Origin: Haematococcus lacustris
Lineage: Eukaryota > Chlorophyta > Chlorophyceae > Chlamydomonadales > Haematococcaceae
Assembly: GCA_030144725.1 (NCBI GenBank)
Contig: JASKMD010000013.1
Span: forward strand, 2,566,322 to 2,630,321
Direction: 5' to 3'
DNA: 64,000 bases
Made by a program: the position numbers and the translations under genes. Within the stretch, counting starts at the first letter, position 1; each line of letters opens with the position of its first letter. The notes beneath the pieces were generated by a model. The model made no database searches and had not been told where the DNA came from. It was given only the letters and a program-made list of their open reading frames with translations. This document shows positions 31,978 to 43,756 of this stretch, piece by piece.

Positions 31978-32608
31978 TGGTTGAGCACTTAACTCAGCCT
32001 TCCCCCATTGACCCGGGGGCTAGGCTTGGTGCTCAGGTACGCCGGCTCGCACTGAATTCAGTGGAGCAAACCCCGGCGGTGGGCCTCCGACCGTTGTCGT
32101 CTACTTGGCAGTGGCGCGACAGGCGCCGGCAGAAGGCGAGGTACGCGGGGGGGAGGTGTAAGCGGGGGAGAAGGAGAAGAGGGTGGGGGAAGGGCAGCTG
32201 GGCGGAAGCTGCAGCGGTTAAGGCGGTTGCCTCAGGAAACCGAAATCGCTGTAGGCTCCCGCGACCTGCTGGCTGTGGTTCGCACAAGAAGCGACAGCAG
32301 CTGCACACAGCGATAGCAGGAAAGGACCTGCGGCTGGAAAGGCTGCTGGAGGCGGTTGGAGCGGTAACACCTGCGGCAGCTGCGAGGTAGCGGCGGCTGG
32401 GATGAGGCGCTCAGGTGGCGGCGCCTGAGAGAAAAGGCTGCGGCTGGCGCAACCTGACAGACGTTATGAAGCGGAAAGCCGAAAAGAGCAAAAGCGCTGC
32501 TGGCGGTCGCTGGCAGCTGGCGGCTGGTGGCGGCTGGCTGCGGCTGGCTGCGGCTGAGAGCAGACAGACCACACCACCTTAACGCAGCTCCTGCTCCTTG
32601 CTGTTAGA
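31978..32608 (-). other. 5' UTR/promoter region of LINE copy C
   Basis: No ORF. The gap-side part contains GGCTGGCGGCTG-type short repeats (about 32500-32555). An internal promoter would be expected here, but no motif is recognised. The true 5' end may lie in the gap. Confidence 0.5.
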
Positions 32609-33108
32609 NNNNNNNNNNNNNNNNNNNNNNNNNNNNNNNNNNNNNNNNNNNNNNNNNNNNNNNNNNNNNNNNNNNNNNNNNNNNNNNNNNNNNNNNNNNN
32701 NNNNNNNNNNNNNNNNNNNNNNNNNNNNNNNNNNNNNNNNNNNNNNNNNNNNNNNNNNNNNNNNNNNNNNNNNNNNNNNNNNNNNNNNNNNNNNNNNNNN
32801 NNNNNNNNNNNNNNNNNNNNNNNNNNNNNNNNNNNNNNNNNNNNNNNNNNNNNNNNNNNNNNNNNNNNNNNNNNNNNNNNNNNNNNNNNNNNNNNNNNNN
32901 NNNNNNNNNNNNNNNNNNNNNNNNNNNNNNNNNNNNNNNNNNNNNNNNNNNNNNNNNNNNNNNNNNNNNNNNNNNNNNNNNNNNNNNNNNNNNNNNNNNN
33001 NNNNNNNNNNNNNNNNNNNNNNNNNNNNNNNNNNNNNNNNNNNNNNNNNNNNNNNNNNNNNNNNNNNNNNNNNNNNNNNNNNNNNNNNNNNNNNNNNNNN
33101 NNNNNNNN
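32609..33108. other. Assembly gap (500 N)
   Basis: Exactly 500 N. LINE 5' UTR on the left and opposite-strand LINE ORF2 on the right, so the join is not verified by sequence. Confidence 0.99.
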
Positions 33109-33393
33109 CTACCATCGCGACCAGCCCGCGCACACCCCCACCCTCATCTAGCTAGGGTGGAGGGCGTTGGTGTGGGGGAGTGTCTTGACGTTGTCCTAGG
33201 GAGGGGGTTGCTTGGGTTGTGTGGACTTTTGCTTGGGGTGTGTGAACCTTTCCTTGGGGTGTGTGGACCGCTGTGTTTGGATGGGGTGCTTGGGAATCGT
33301 GTATGGGGAAACCTTGTTTGAAGTAGTCTTCTCTTTTCTTCTTTTCTCTAATCTCACTCTCTCTTGTAATGCTCTTCCATCAAAAAAAAAAAA
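33109..33393 (+). mobile_element. LINE fragment G, + orientation, with poly(A)
   Basis: About 40 bp of ORF2 (HRDQPAHTPTLIS) are fused to the LINE 3' UTR, so most of ORF2 is deleted. TGTAA at 33365 is followed by 12 A at 33382-33393. Confidence 0.85.
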
Positions 33394-33415
33394 GAGAAGT
33401 CCAGCAGGGTGGTGG
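33394..33415 (-). mobile_element. 22-bp LINE ORF2 remnant between two poly(A) tails
   Basis: Matches ORF2 (same as part of 18227-18250). It separates the + poly(A) of fragment G from the - poly(A) of copy D, and is probably what is left of the LINE copy both inserted into. Confidence 0.7.
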
Positions 33416-36400
33416 TTTTTTTTTTTTTTCATGGAGGAGCATTACAAGAGAGAGAGTGAGACTAAAGAAAAGAAGAAAAGAGAAGACTACATCAAACAAG
33501 ATTCCCGCATACACGATCCCCAAGCACCCCAGCCAAAAACACAGCGGTCCACACACCCCAAGGAAAGGTTCACACACCCCAAGCAAAGGTCCACACAACC
33601 CAAGCAACCCCCTCCCTAGGACGTCAAGACTCTCCCCCACACCAACGCCCTCCACCCTAGCTCACCTCCCCAGACCCTCCCCATACCCTCCCCACAAAAC
33701 TACCCACACGAGCAAAAGTTCCGCCCCTCGACCTGAAACCGAGAACCCTACCCCCAACGCTCAAACCAAGACCACCTAAGCCCCCGGTCCCCTGACACCC
33801 AGACATCCCCCCGGAGCCTAGCCCACCCCACCCACCGAACGCCCTAAGCCCCCACCAGCAACCCTGAAGCTCAGGCTGGCTCGACGGGGAAGGGGACGGG
33901 CCACTGCAAGGAGAGGCGAACCACTAGCTCTCTCCCCCCCTGCGCCCTGCCCTCCCCATGCCTAGGCCTCCCTGCTGCCCTCTCCTCCTCCACTCCTCCT
34001 GCACCAACCCTCCCCTCTGCCCCCTCCTGCCCTCCCCTCCGCTCCCTCCTAGGCTGCTTGGCAAACCAGGCCCCCGACGCCTCGGGCCACAGCTGGTCGA
34101 AGTGGTCAGCGTCCAACTCCGGGTCCTTTCCCTTGAACCAGGTGGAGGGCACAGCGCCGCAGAGGCCCACGCGGATGTCCCTCCCCACCCGATGCCAGTC
34201 ACGCTTGACGGCCGTGGTGAGGGTTGAGATGACCTCCTCCACGACCCGCCTCGCCACCTGCTGTGGCTGCAGGGCTGTAGCGGCTCCTGAGCTGCGGAGG
34301 CGCCACACTGCGCCCAGGTAGGCAATGCGCAGCCGCAGCCACAGCAGGCTGTCAGGGGGCTGGAAGGGGGGGGCCTCGCCGCGGGTGGGGCGCCCACTGA
34401 GGAGCAGCATGGCGTCGCCTGAGGGGGGGCGGGTGCCTGTGAGGCGGCCGTACACGTCCAGCACCCACTCCCAGGCTAGGACCACGGCGGGGCAGGTCAG
34501 GAAGGCGTGGGTGAGGGTCTCCAGGTGCCCCTGCTGGCAGAAGCGGCAGGCGGACGAGCCCGGGGCAGCCGCCCCCTTGAGGATGTGACCCCACAAGGCC
34601 CCGACCATGAGGCTGGCGTGAAGCAGCCGCCAGGCCACGATGACGTGCTCCCGACGGAGGGTGGGGTCTAGCAGCTCCTTCCACACCTTCGCACACGGCT
34701 GGCCCGCATGAACACCCACAGCCAGCTGGTCCGCGGTGTCGGCCCGGGGGGCGGGCTGAGCAACTGGCTGCCTGCCCCCACGCCGCTGCTGGGCCTCCAG
34801 CTGCCGCTCAGCCTGCTGGGCCGCCCTCATCTGCGGCGAGGGTCGCTGGTGCGCCCTGGCGGAGGTGTCAAGCCAGCGAGGCGGTTGGCTGCCCTGCACC
34901 TCCTCGGGGAGCCGCTCCTCCACATCCCAGCCCTGCTGCTCCCGCTCCCCCGCTGCCCCCTGGCCTGCCACCTGCTGCACGCTGGCCTCCCACTTGAGCT
35001 CCAGCTCCCTGAGGGCCCCATCAGCCACCGCTGCCACCTCCGGTTCGCCCGCTGCCCGGGGGGGGCGCACACCCCACAGCGCTGGCCACAGGCCCCCACT
35101 GGGTGGGTAGAGGGGGTCGGCACTGACGCGCTGGAGCTGGTGGAGGCGCACCCTGGCATGCTTGACAGAGAAGTCCAGCAGGGTGGTGGTGCCCACGCCC
35201 CACACCTGAGGGTCCAGCTGCAGGTGAGCCCAGGGGCCCAAGAGCCACTCCTCCTTAGGCCAGGTGCCAGGCCCCTCGTCAGCTGGGTCGGCAGCATGCC
35301 CTCCCGCCCCGCCCCCTGCTCCCCTACGCCCTCCACCTCCTCCACGCCCTCGCCCCCTGCCCCCGCCCCGCCCCCTTGCCCGCCCCCCTCCCCTGCCAAC
35401 CCCCCGGGCCCCGCCTAGTTCCTGCCCTTGAGCCTGCTCCTGCGCCACGTGATGCTGGGCGGGTAGAGGGCGGAGGTGGGTGGCTCGCTCCTCCGGAGTC
35501 AGCCTGTAGCTGGGCTTGTTGAGCCGGGCCACCGCAGCTGGCTCCCAGGCCGCCCCTCCCTCCGCCCAGAAAGCCCCTAGGGGCCCCTGCCCTGTGGGGT
35601 CCAGTGGGTAGAGGCGGCCGTTGGGGCCCACCCAGTGGGAGGGCTGGAGCAGGGGGGTGCGCCGCATCACAAACCCCACCCCTGGCCCAACCCTCAGGCA
35701 CTCCCACTCCGGCTGAGGAGGCTGCAGGCGGTCCACCATGCCCTGCCAGGGCTCGGGGAGGCAAGCCCTGACCAGGTCGGCAGCCCATCGGGCCTCCCCC
35801 TCCAGCTGGGGGCTATGCAGGGCCTCCCTCACGTGGCGGACGTGGGTCCAACCCTGCTCAGCTGCTGCCTCCCTGGCTGCTGGGTTCATGCGGACTTGCG
35901 CGTTGTACCACAGCGGCTCTGCCAGCACCGAGAAGAAGGACTGGCTAGCGGGGGGCACCGCACGGAACAGCTTGAGCTCAGCCAGGGCCGCCACGTGAGC
36001 TTGCAGCCGCGGGCTGACGCCTCGCGAGGGGGGGGCGGTGGGGTCGGTGATGACCCACGTGCTGAGGCCGTGGGAGGGGTCTGCCAGCAGGCTGTGGGTC
36101 AGAGGCTGCCAGGGACGAACCCGGGGCGACCAGAGCTGGGCCAGCATCTTCGCCAGCATGGCCGTGCTGGTGACCCCCAGGTCGGGAAGCCCCACCCCTC
36201 CCTCCCCCCGGGGCATCACGCAGATGGCCTTGCTAGGGTTGAGGCGGCTGCTGTTGGGGCTGCGCTCCTGGGGCAGGTCTGAGGCTGCCACAAAGCGGTT
36301 GACAGCCGTGGCCATGGCTTGCGTCAGGGGAGCGGAGGGTTGCACGAAGGCCATTTGGTAGATGGACTTGGAGGCCAGGCACTGCTGTGCCACCTGCACC

Positions 36401-36884
36401 CGCCCCAGGAGGTTGAGGCCTTGGGGCCGCCAAGGGAGGGAGGCTGCCATCATGGCCGCCGCCGCCCCACCGAAGGCGGCCTCGCTGGTGGCAGCGTAGG
36501 AGGCCGCCCCAAGAGGGACCCCCAGGTGGCGCACGGGCACCCCCGCTCGGACAGCTGGGATGACCACCTCCGGCTCCTGCTCCCCACCCTGCTCCTGCCC
36601 GCCCTGCTGCTGCCCTTGCCCGCCACCTTCCCCCAGCCCACCCCCTAGCCCCTGCTCGCCCACCTGCCCCTGCCCGCCCCCTTCCCCCCCGTCACCCCCC
36701 CTTCCTTTCCTCCCCGCCCCCTCGGGGCCCGAGCCCCCCTGGTTACCCAGCCCGGGCTCTGGCTGGGCACACGGTAGGGCTGAGCTCTTGCTCACGCTCA
36801 GCGCAGGGCCCCCAGCGGCGCGGAACAGGCCCAGGGCCTCCACAACCACCTTCCCGTCTCTGGCCCGATCGAGCACCACGATGG
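33416..36884 (-). mobile_element. LINE copy D, 5'-truncated, ORF2 remainder intact
   Basis: T run 33416-33429, 3' UTR to 33870, then ORF2 open up to 36884, where it stops at TIVVLD just after the YADD position. The next base is the poly(T) of copy E. There is no non-LINE sequence at the junction. Confidence 0.9.
33871..36884 (-). CDS. LINE ORF2 C-terminal 1,004 codons, copy D (no stops)
   Basis: The only copy whose ORF2 tail is uninterrupted. It lacks both nonsense codons found in A, B, C, E and F and keeps the ~170 codons lost from C. It starts downstream of YADD, so it has no active polymerase core. It includes a Gly/Arg-rich linker, the segment similar to ORF1 ([16 protein letters not shown]) and the zinc motif CRFCQQGHLETLTHAFLTC. 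The frame runs on through the poly(A) of copy E, an accidental fusion. Confidence 0.8.
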
Positions 36885-39876
36885 TTTTTTTTTTTGATGG
36901 AAGAGCATTACAAGAGAGAGTGAGATTGGAGAAAAGAAGAAAAGAGAAGACTACTTCAAGCAAGGTTTCCCCATACACGATACCCAAGCACCCCATCCAA
37001 ACACAGCGGTCCACACACCCCAAGGAAAGGTTCACACACCCCAAGCAAAAGTCCACACAACCCAAGCAACCCCCTCCCTAGGACAACGTCAAGACACTCC
37101 CCCACACCAACGCCCTCCACCCTAGCTCACCTCCCCATACCCTCCCCATACCCTCCCCACAAAACTACCCACACGAGCCTAAGTTCCGCCCCTCGACCTG
37201 AAACCGAGAACCCTACCCACAACGCTCAAACCAAGACCACCTAAGCCCCCGGTCCCCTGACACCCAGACAACCCCCCGAAGCCTAGCCCACCCCACCCAC
37301 CGAACGCCCTAAGCCCCCACCAGCAACCCTGAAGCTCAGGCTGGCTCGACGGGGAAGGGGACGGGCCACTGCAAGGAGAGGCGAACCACTAGCTCTCCCC
37401 CCCCCTGCGCCCTGCCCTCCCCATGCCTAGGCCTCCCAGCTGCCCTCTCCTCCTCCACTCCTCCTGCCCCAACCCTCCCCTCTGCCCCCTCCTGCCCTCC
37501 CCTCCGCTCCCTCCTGGGCTGCTTGGCAAACCAGCCCCCCGACGCCTCGGGCCACAGCTGGTCGAAGTGGGCAGCGTCCAGCTCCGGGTCCTTTCCCTTG
37601 AACCAGGTGGAGGGCACAGCGCCGCAGAGGCCCACGCGGATGTCCCTCCCCACCCGATGCCAGTCCCGCTTGACGGCCGTGGTGAGGGTGGAGATGACCT
37701 CCTCCACGACCCGCCTCGCCACCTGTTGTGGCTGCAGGGCTGTAGCGGCTCCTGAGCTGCGGAGGCGCCACACTGCGCCCAGGTAGGCAACGCGCAGCCG
37801 CAGCCACAGCAGGCTGTCAGGGGGCTGAAAGGGGGGGGCCTCGCCGCGGGTGGGGCGCCCACTGAGGAGCAGCATGGCGTCGCCTGAGGGGGGGCGGGTG
37901 CCTGTGAGGCGGCCGTACACGTCCAGCACCCACTCCCAGGCTGGGACCACGGCGGGTCAGGTCAGGAAGGCGTGGGTGAGGGTCTCCAAGTGCCCCGGCT
38001 GGCAGAAGCGGCAGGCGGACGAGCCCGGGGCAGCCGTACCCTTGAGGATGTGGCCCCACAAGGCCCCCACCATGAGGCTGGCGTGAAGCACCCGCCAGGC
38101 CACGATGACATGCTCCCGACGGAGGGTGGGGTCTAGCAGCTCCTTTCACACCTTCGCACACGGCTGGCCCGCCTGAACACCCACAGCCAGCTGGTCCGCG
38201 GTGTCGGCCCGGGGGGCGGGCTGAGCAACTGGCTGCCTGCCCCCACGCCGCTGCTGGGCCTCCAGCTGCCGCTCAGCCTGCTGGGCCGCCCTCATCTGCG
38301 GCGAGATTCGCTGGTGCGCCCTGGCGGAGGTGTCAAGCTAGCGAGGCGGTTGGCTGCCCTGCACCTCCTCGGGGAGCCGCTCCTCCACATCCCAGCCCTG
38401 CTGCTCCCGCTCCCCCGCTGCCCCCTGGCCTGCCACCTGCTGCACGCTGGCCTCCCACTTGAGCTCCAGCTCCCTCAGGGCCCCATCAGCCACCGCTGCC
38501 ACCTCCGGTTCGCCCGCTGCCCGGGGGGGGCGCACACCCCACAGCGCTGGCCACAGGCCCCCACCTGGTGGGTAGAGGGGGTCGGCACTGACGCGCTGGA
38601 GCTGGTGGAGGCGCACCCTGGCATGCTTGACAGAGAAGTCCAGCAGGGTGGTGGTGCCCATGCCCCACACCTGAGGGTCCAGCTGCAGGTGAGCCCAGGG
38701 GCCCAAGAGCCACTCCTCCTTAGGCCAGGTGCCAGGCCCCTCGTCAGCTGGGTCGGCGGCATGCCCTCCCGCCCCGCCCCCTGCTCCCCTACGCCCTCCA
38801 CCTCCTCCACGCCCTCGCCCCCTGCCCCCGCCCCGCCCCCTTGCCCGCCCCCCTCCCCTGCCAACCCCCCGGGCCCCGCCTAGTTCCTGCCCTTGAGCCT
38901 GCTCCTGCGCCACGTGATGCTGGGCGGGTAGAGGGCGGAGGTGGGTGGCTCGCTCCTCCGGAGTCAGCCTGTAGCTGGGCTTGTTGAGCCGGGCCACCGC
39001 AGCTGGCTCCCAGGCCGCCCCTCACTCCGCCCAGAAAGCCCCTAGGGGCCCCTGCCCTGTGGGGTCCAGTGGGTAGAGGCGGCCGTTGGGGCCCACCCAG
39101 TGGGAGGGCTGGAGCAGGGGGGTGCGCCGCATCACAAACCCCACCCCTGGCCCAACCCTCAGGCACTCCCACTCCGGCTGAGGAGGCTGCAGGCGGTCCA
39201 CCATGCCCTGCCAGGGCTCGGGAAGGCAAGCCCTGACCAGGTCGGCAGCCCATCGGGCCTCCCCCTCCAGCTGGGGGCTATGCAGGGCCTCCCTCACGTG
39301 GCGGACGTGGGTCCAACCCTGCTCAGCTGCTGCCTCCCTTGCTGCTGGGTTCATGCGGACTTGCGCGTTGTACCACAGCGGCTCTGCCAGCACCGAGAAC
39401 TAGGACTGGCTAGCGGGGGGCACCGCACGGAACAGCTTGAGCTCAGCCAGGGCCGCCACGTGAGCTTGCAGCCGCGGGCTGATGCCTCGCGAGGGTGGGG
39501 CGGTGGGGTCGGTGATGACCCACGTGCTGAGGCCGTGGGAGGGGTCTGCCAGCAGGCTGTGGGTCAGAGGCTGCCAGGGACGAACCCGGGGCGACCAGAG
39601 CTGGGCCAGCATCTTCGCCAGCATGGCCGTGCTGGTGACCCCCAGGTCGGGAAGCCCCACCCCTCCCTCCCCCCAGGGCATCACGCAGATGGCCTTGCTA
39701 GGGTAGAGGCGGCTGCTGTTGGGGCTGCGCTCCTGGGGCAGGTCTGAGGCTGCCACAAAGCGGTTGACAGCCGTGGCCATGGCTTGCGTCAGAGGAGCGG
39801 AGGGTTGCACGAAGGCCATTTGGTAGATGGACTTGGAGGCCAGGCACTGCTGTGCCACCTGCACCCGCCCCAGGAG
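36885..39876 (-). mobile_element. LINE copy E, 5'-truncated and decayed
   Basis: T run 36885-36895. The element ends at CTCCTGG (LLGRVQVAQQ) against the poly(T) of F. ORF2 has several nonsense codons: the last zinc-motif Cys codon to TGA (about 37955), Trp to TGA (about 38148), Trp to TAG (about 38339) and the shared TAG near 39401. Confidence 0.9.
37336..39876 (-). pseudogene. LINE ORF2 remnant, copy E
   Basis: Covers the region from after YADD to the C-terminus in at least four blocks interrupted by stop codons. The equivalent of the copy A TAG at 17911 is not present here. Confidence 0.85.
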
Positions 39877-42800
39877 TTTTTTTTTTTTTTTTGATGGAAG
39901 AGCATTACAAGAGAGAGTGAGATTAGAGAAAAGAAGAAAAGAGAAGACTACTTCAAACAAGGTTTCCCCATACACGATTCCCAAGCACCCCATCCAAACA
40001 CAGCGGTCCACACACCCCAAGGAAAGGTTCACACACCCCAAGCAAAAGTCCACACAACCCAAGCAACCCCCTCCCTAGGACAACGTCAAGACACTCCCCC
40101 ACACCAACGCCCTCCACCCTAGCTCACCTCCCCAGACCCTCCCCATACCCTCCCCACAAAACTACCCACACGAGCAAAAGTTCCGCCCCTCGACCTGAAA
40201 CCGAGAACCCTACCCCCAACGCTCAAACCAAGACCACCTAAGCCCCCGGTCCCCTGACACCCAGACAACCCCCCGAAGCCTAGCCCACCCCACCCACCGA
40301 ACGCCCTAAGCCCCCACCAGCAACCCTGAAGCTCAGGCTGGCTCGACGGGGAAGGGGACGGGCCACTGCAAGGAGAGGCGAACCACTAGCTCTCCCCCCC
40401 CCTGAGCCCTGCCCTCCCCATGCCTAGGCCTCCCAGCTGCCCTCTCCTCCTCCACTCCTCCTGCCCCAACCCTCCCCTCTGCCCCCTCCTGCCCTCCCCT
40501 CCGCTCCCTCCTGGGCTGCTTGGCAAACCAGCCCCCCGACGCCTCGGGCCACAGCTGGTCGAAGTGGGCAGCGTCCAGCTCCGGGTCCTTTCCCTTGAAC
40601 CAGGTGGAGGGCACAGCGCCGCAGAGGCCCACGCGGATGTCCCTCCCCACCCGATGCCAGTCCCGCTTGACGGCCGTGGTGAGGGTGGAGATGACCTCCT
40701 CCACGACCCGCCTCGCCACCTGTTGTGGCTGCAGGGCTGTAGCGGCTCCTGAGCTGCGGAGGCGCCACACTGCGCCCAGGTAGGCAACGCGCAGCCGCAG
40801 CCACAGCAGGCTGTCAGGGGGCTGAAAGGGGGGGGCCTCGCCGCGGGTGGGGCGCCCACTGAGGAGCAGCATGGCGTCGCCTGAGGGGGGGCGGGTGCCT
40901 GTGAGGCGGCCGTACACGTCCAGCACCCACTCCCAGGCTGGGACCACGGCGGGGCAGGTCAGGAAGGCGTGGGTGAGGGTCTCCAAGTGCCCCGGCTGGC
41001 AGAAGCGGCAGGCGGAAGAGCCCGGGGCAGCCGCCCCCTTGAGGATGTGGCCCCCCAAGGCCCCCACCATGAGGCTGGCGTGAAGCACCCGCCAGGCCAC
41101 GATGACATGCTCCCGACGGAGGGTGGGGTCTAGCAGCTCCTTCCACACCTTCGCACACGGCTGGCCCGCCTGAACACCCACAGCCAGCTGGTCCGCGGTG
41201 TCGGCCCGGGGGGCGGGCTGAGCAACTGGCTGCCTGCCCCCACGCCGCTGCTGGGCCTCCAGCTGCCGCTCAGCCTGCTGGGCCGCCCTCATCTGCGGCG
41301 AGGGTCGCTGGTGCGCCCTGGCGGAGGTGTCAAGCCAGCGAGGCGGTTGGCTGCCCTGCACCTCCTCGGGGAGCCGCTCCTCCACATCCCAGCCCTGCTG
41401 CTCCCGCTCCCCCGCTGCCCCCTGGCCTGCCACCTGCTGCACGCTGGCCTCCCACTTGAGCTCCAGCTCCCTGAGGGCCCCATCAGCCACCGCTGCCACC
41501 TCCGGTTCGCCCGCTGCCCGGGGGGGGCGCACACCCCACAGCGCTGGCCACAGGCCCCCACCTGGTGGGTAGAGGGGGTCGGCACTGACGCGCTGGAGCT
41601 GGTGGAGGCGCACCCTGGCATGCTTGACAGAGAAGTCCAGCAGGGTGGTGGTGCCCATGCCCCACACCTGAGGGTCCAGCTGCAGGTGAGCCCAGGGGCC
41701 CAAGAGCCACTCCTCCTTAGGCCAGGTGCCAGGCCCCTCGTCAGCTGGGTCGGCAGCATGCCCTCCCGCCCCGCCCCCTGCTCCCCTACGCCCTCCACCT
41801 CCTCCACGCCCTCGCCCCCTGCCCCCGCCCCGCCCTCTTGCCCGCCCCCCTCCCTTGCCAACCCCCCGGGCCCCGCCTAGTTCCTGCCCTTGAGCCTGCT
41901 CCTGCGCCACGTGACGCTGGGCGGGTAGAGGGCGGAGGTGGGTGGCTCGCTCCTCCGGAGTCAGCCTGTAGCTGGGCTTGTTGAGCCGGGCCACCGCAGC
42001 TGGCTCCCAGGCCGCCCCTCCCTCCGCCCAGAAAGCCCCTAGGGGCCCCTGCCCTGTGGGGTCCAGTGGGTAGAGGCGGCCGTTGGGGCCCACCCAGTGG
42101 GAGGGCTGGAGCAGGGGGGTGCGCCGCATCACAAACCCCACCCCTGGCCCAACCCTCAGGCACTCCCACTCCGGCTGAGGAGGCTGCAGGCGGTCCACCA
42201 TGCCCTGCCAGGGCTCGGGGAGGCAAGCCCTGACCAGGTCGGCAGCCCATCGGGCCTCCCCCTCCAGCTGGGGGCTATGCAGGGCCTCCCTCACGTGGCG
42301 GACGTGGGTCCAACCCTGCTCAGCTGCTGCCTCCTGGCTGCTGGGTTCATGCGGACTTGCGCGTTGTACCACAGCGGCTCTGCCAGCACCGAGAACTAGG
42401 ACTGGCTAGCGGGGGGCACCGCACGGAACAGCTTGAGCTCAGCCAGGGCCGCCACGTGAGCTTGCAGCCGCGGGCTGATGCCTCGCGAGGGTGGGGCGGT
42501 GGGGTCGGTGATGACCCACGTGCTGAGGCCGTGGGAGGGGTCTGCCAGCAGGCTGTGGGTCAGAGGCTGCCAGGGACGAACCCGGGGCGACCAGAGCTGG
42601 GCCAGCATCTTCGCCAGCATGGCCGTGCTGGTGACCCCCAGGTCGGGAAGCCCCACCCCTCCCTCCCCCCGGGGCATCACGCAGATGGCCTTGCTAGGGT
42701 AGAGGCGGCTGCTGTCGGGGCTGCGCTCCTGGGGCAGGTCTGAGGCTGCCACAAAGCGGTTGACAGCCGTGGCCATGGCTTGCATCAGAGGAGCGGAGGG

Positions 42801-43756
42801 TTGCACGAAGGCCATTTGGTAGATGGACTTGGAGGCCAGGCACTGCTGTGCCACCTGCACCCGCCCCAGCAGGTTGAGGCCTTGGGGCCGCCAAGGGAGG
42901 GAGGCTGCCATCATGGCCGCCGCCGCCCCACCGAAGGCGGCCTCGCTGGTGGCAGCGTAGGAGGCCGCCCCAAGAGGGACCCCCAGGTGGCGCACGGGCA
43001 CCCCCGCTCGGACAGCTGGGATGACCACCTCCGGCTCCTGCTCCCCACCCTGCTCCTGCCCGCCCTGCTGCTGCCCTTGCCCGCCACCTTCCCCCAGCTC
43101 ACCCCCTAGCCCCTGCTCGCCCACCTGCCCCTGCCCGCCCCCTTCCCCCCCGCCACCCCCCCTTCCTTCCCTCCCCGCCCCCTCGGGGCCCGAGCCCCCC
43201 TGGTTACCCAGCCCGGGCTCTGGCTGGGCACACGGTAGGGCTGAGCTCTTGCTCACGCTCAGCGCAGGGCCCCCAGCGGCGCGGAACAGGCCCAGGGCCT
43301 CCACAACCACCTTCCCGTCTCTGACACGATCGAGCACCACGATGGTGAGGTCGTCCGCATACTCCTTGGAGGGGAGCGCGGGGGTCAGGGCGGCCCTGTG
43401 CATGGCCAGAGGGCTGGAGGGGATGGTGGGGGTGCTGATGCGGCCTGCCAGCTGGAGCGAGCTGAGGTAGCTGACCAGCGGCTGAAGCACGATGCACCAG
43501 TAGAGCGGGGAGGCTCCGCTGCCCTGCAGCAGCCCCGACGCAAGGGGGAAGCTGTCGGTGAGGTGGCCGTTGACCAGCACCTGGCTCGTGGCCCCCCGGT
43601 GCAGCAGCTGAGCCCAGCGCACATGCCCCTCCCGGCAGAACCCCATGGCCTCCATCGTGTCCTGGAGCAAGCCCCAGGACACGTTGTCATAGGCCCCCGC
43701 CAGGTCCAGCAACAACAGCCAGGCTGGGCTGCCCCGCTGCTACAGGTACTCCAGCA
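39877..43756 (-). mobile_element. LINE copy F, interrupted by retrotransposon X
   Basis: T run 39877-39892, 3' UTR to 40332, ORF2 to 43756. Sequence stops at CTCCAGCA, where copy C continues GGCCTAGG, because element X is inserted at CAGCA. The rest of F should lie beyond the right edge of the window. Confidence 0.85.
40333..43756 (-). pseudogene. LINE ORF2 remnant with RT core, copy F
   Basis: Two long blocks, 40333-42372 and 42396-43715. A one-base deletion near 42333 and the shared TAG at 42396-42398 separate them. YADD is present at about 43350-43361. A change in the LEYLQ region (CTACAG) gives an early stop near 43740. Confidence 0.85.

Larger units (their letters stand above)
22422..32608 (-). 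mobile_element. L1-like LINE copy C, nearly full length (over 10 kb)
   Basis: The only copy with both ORFs. In - strand order: 5' UTR (32608-31978, cut by the gap), ORF1 (31977-27697), a 2-nt spacer, ORF2 (27694-22847), 3' UTR, TGTAA, then 14 A (T run 22422-22435). APE-type endonuclease followed by an RT with YADD and a C-terminal CCHC-like motif places it in the L1 group. ORF2 is damaged, so the copy is probably not autonomous now. Confidence 0.9.

Noticed and set aside
33212..33432. Cys/Leu-rich small protein frame in every LINE 3' UTR
   Set aside because: Produced by a repeated TTGGGGTGTGTG motif in the UTR; it sits downstream of ORF2 with no conserved start.
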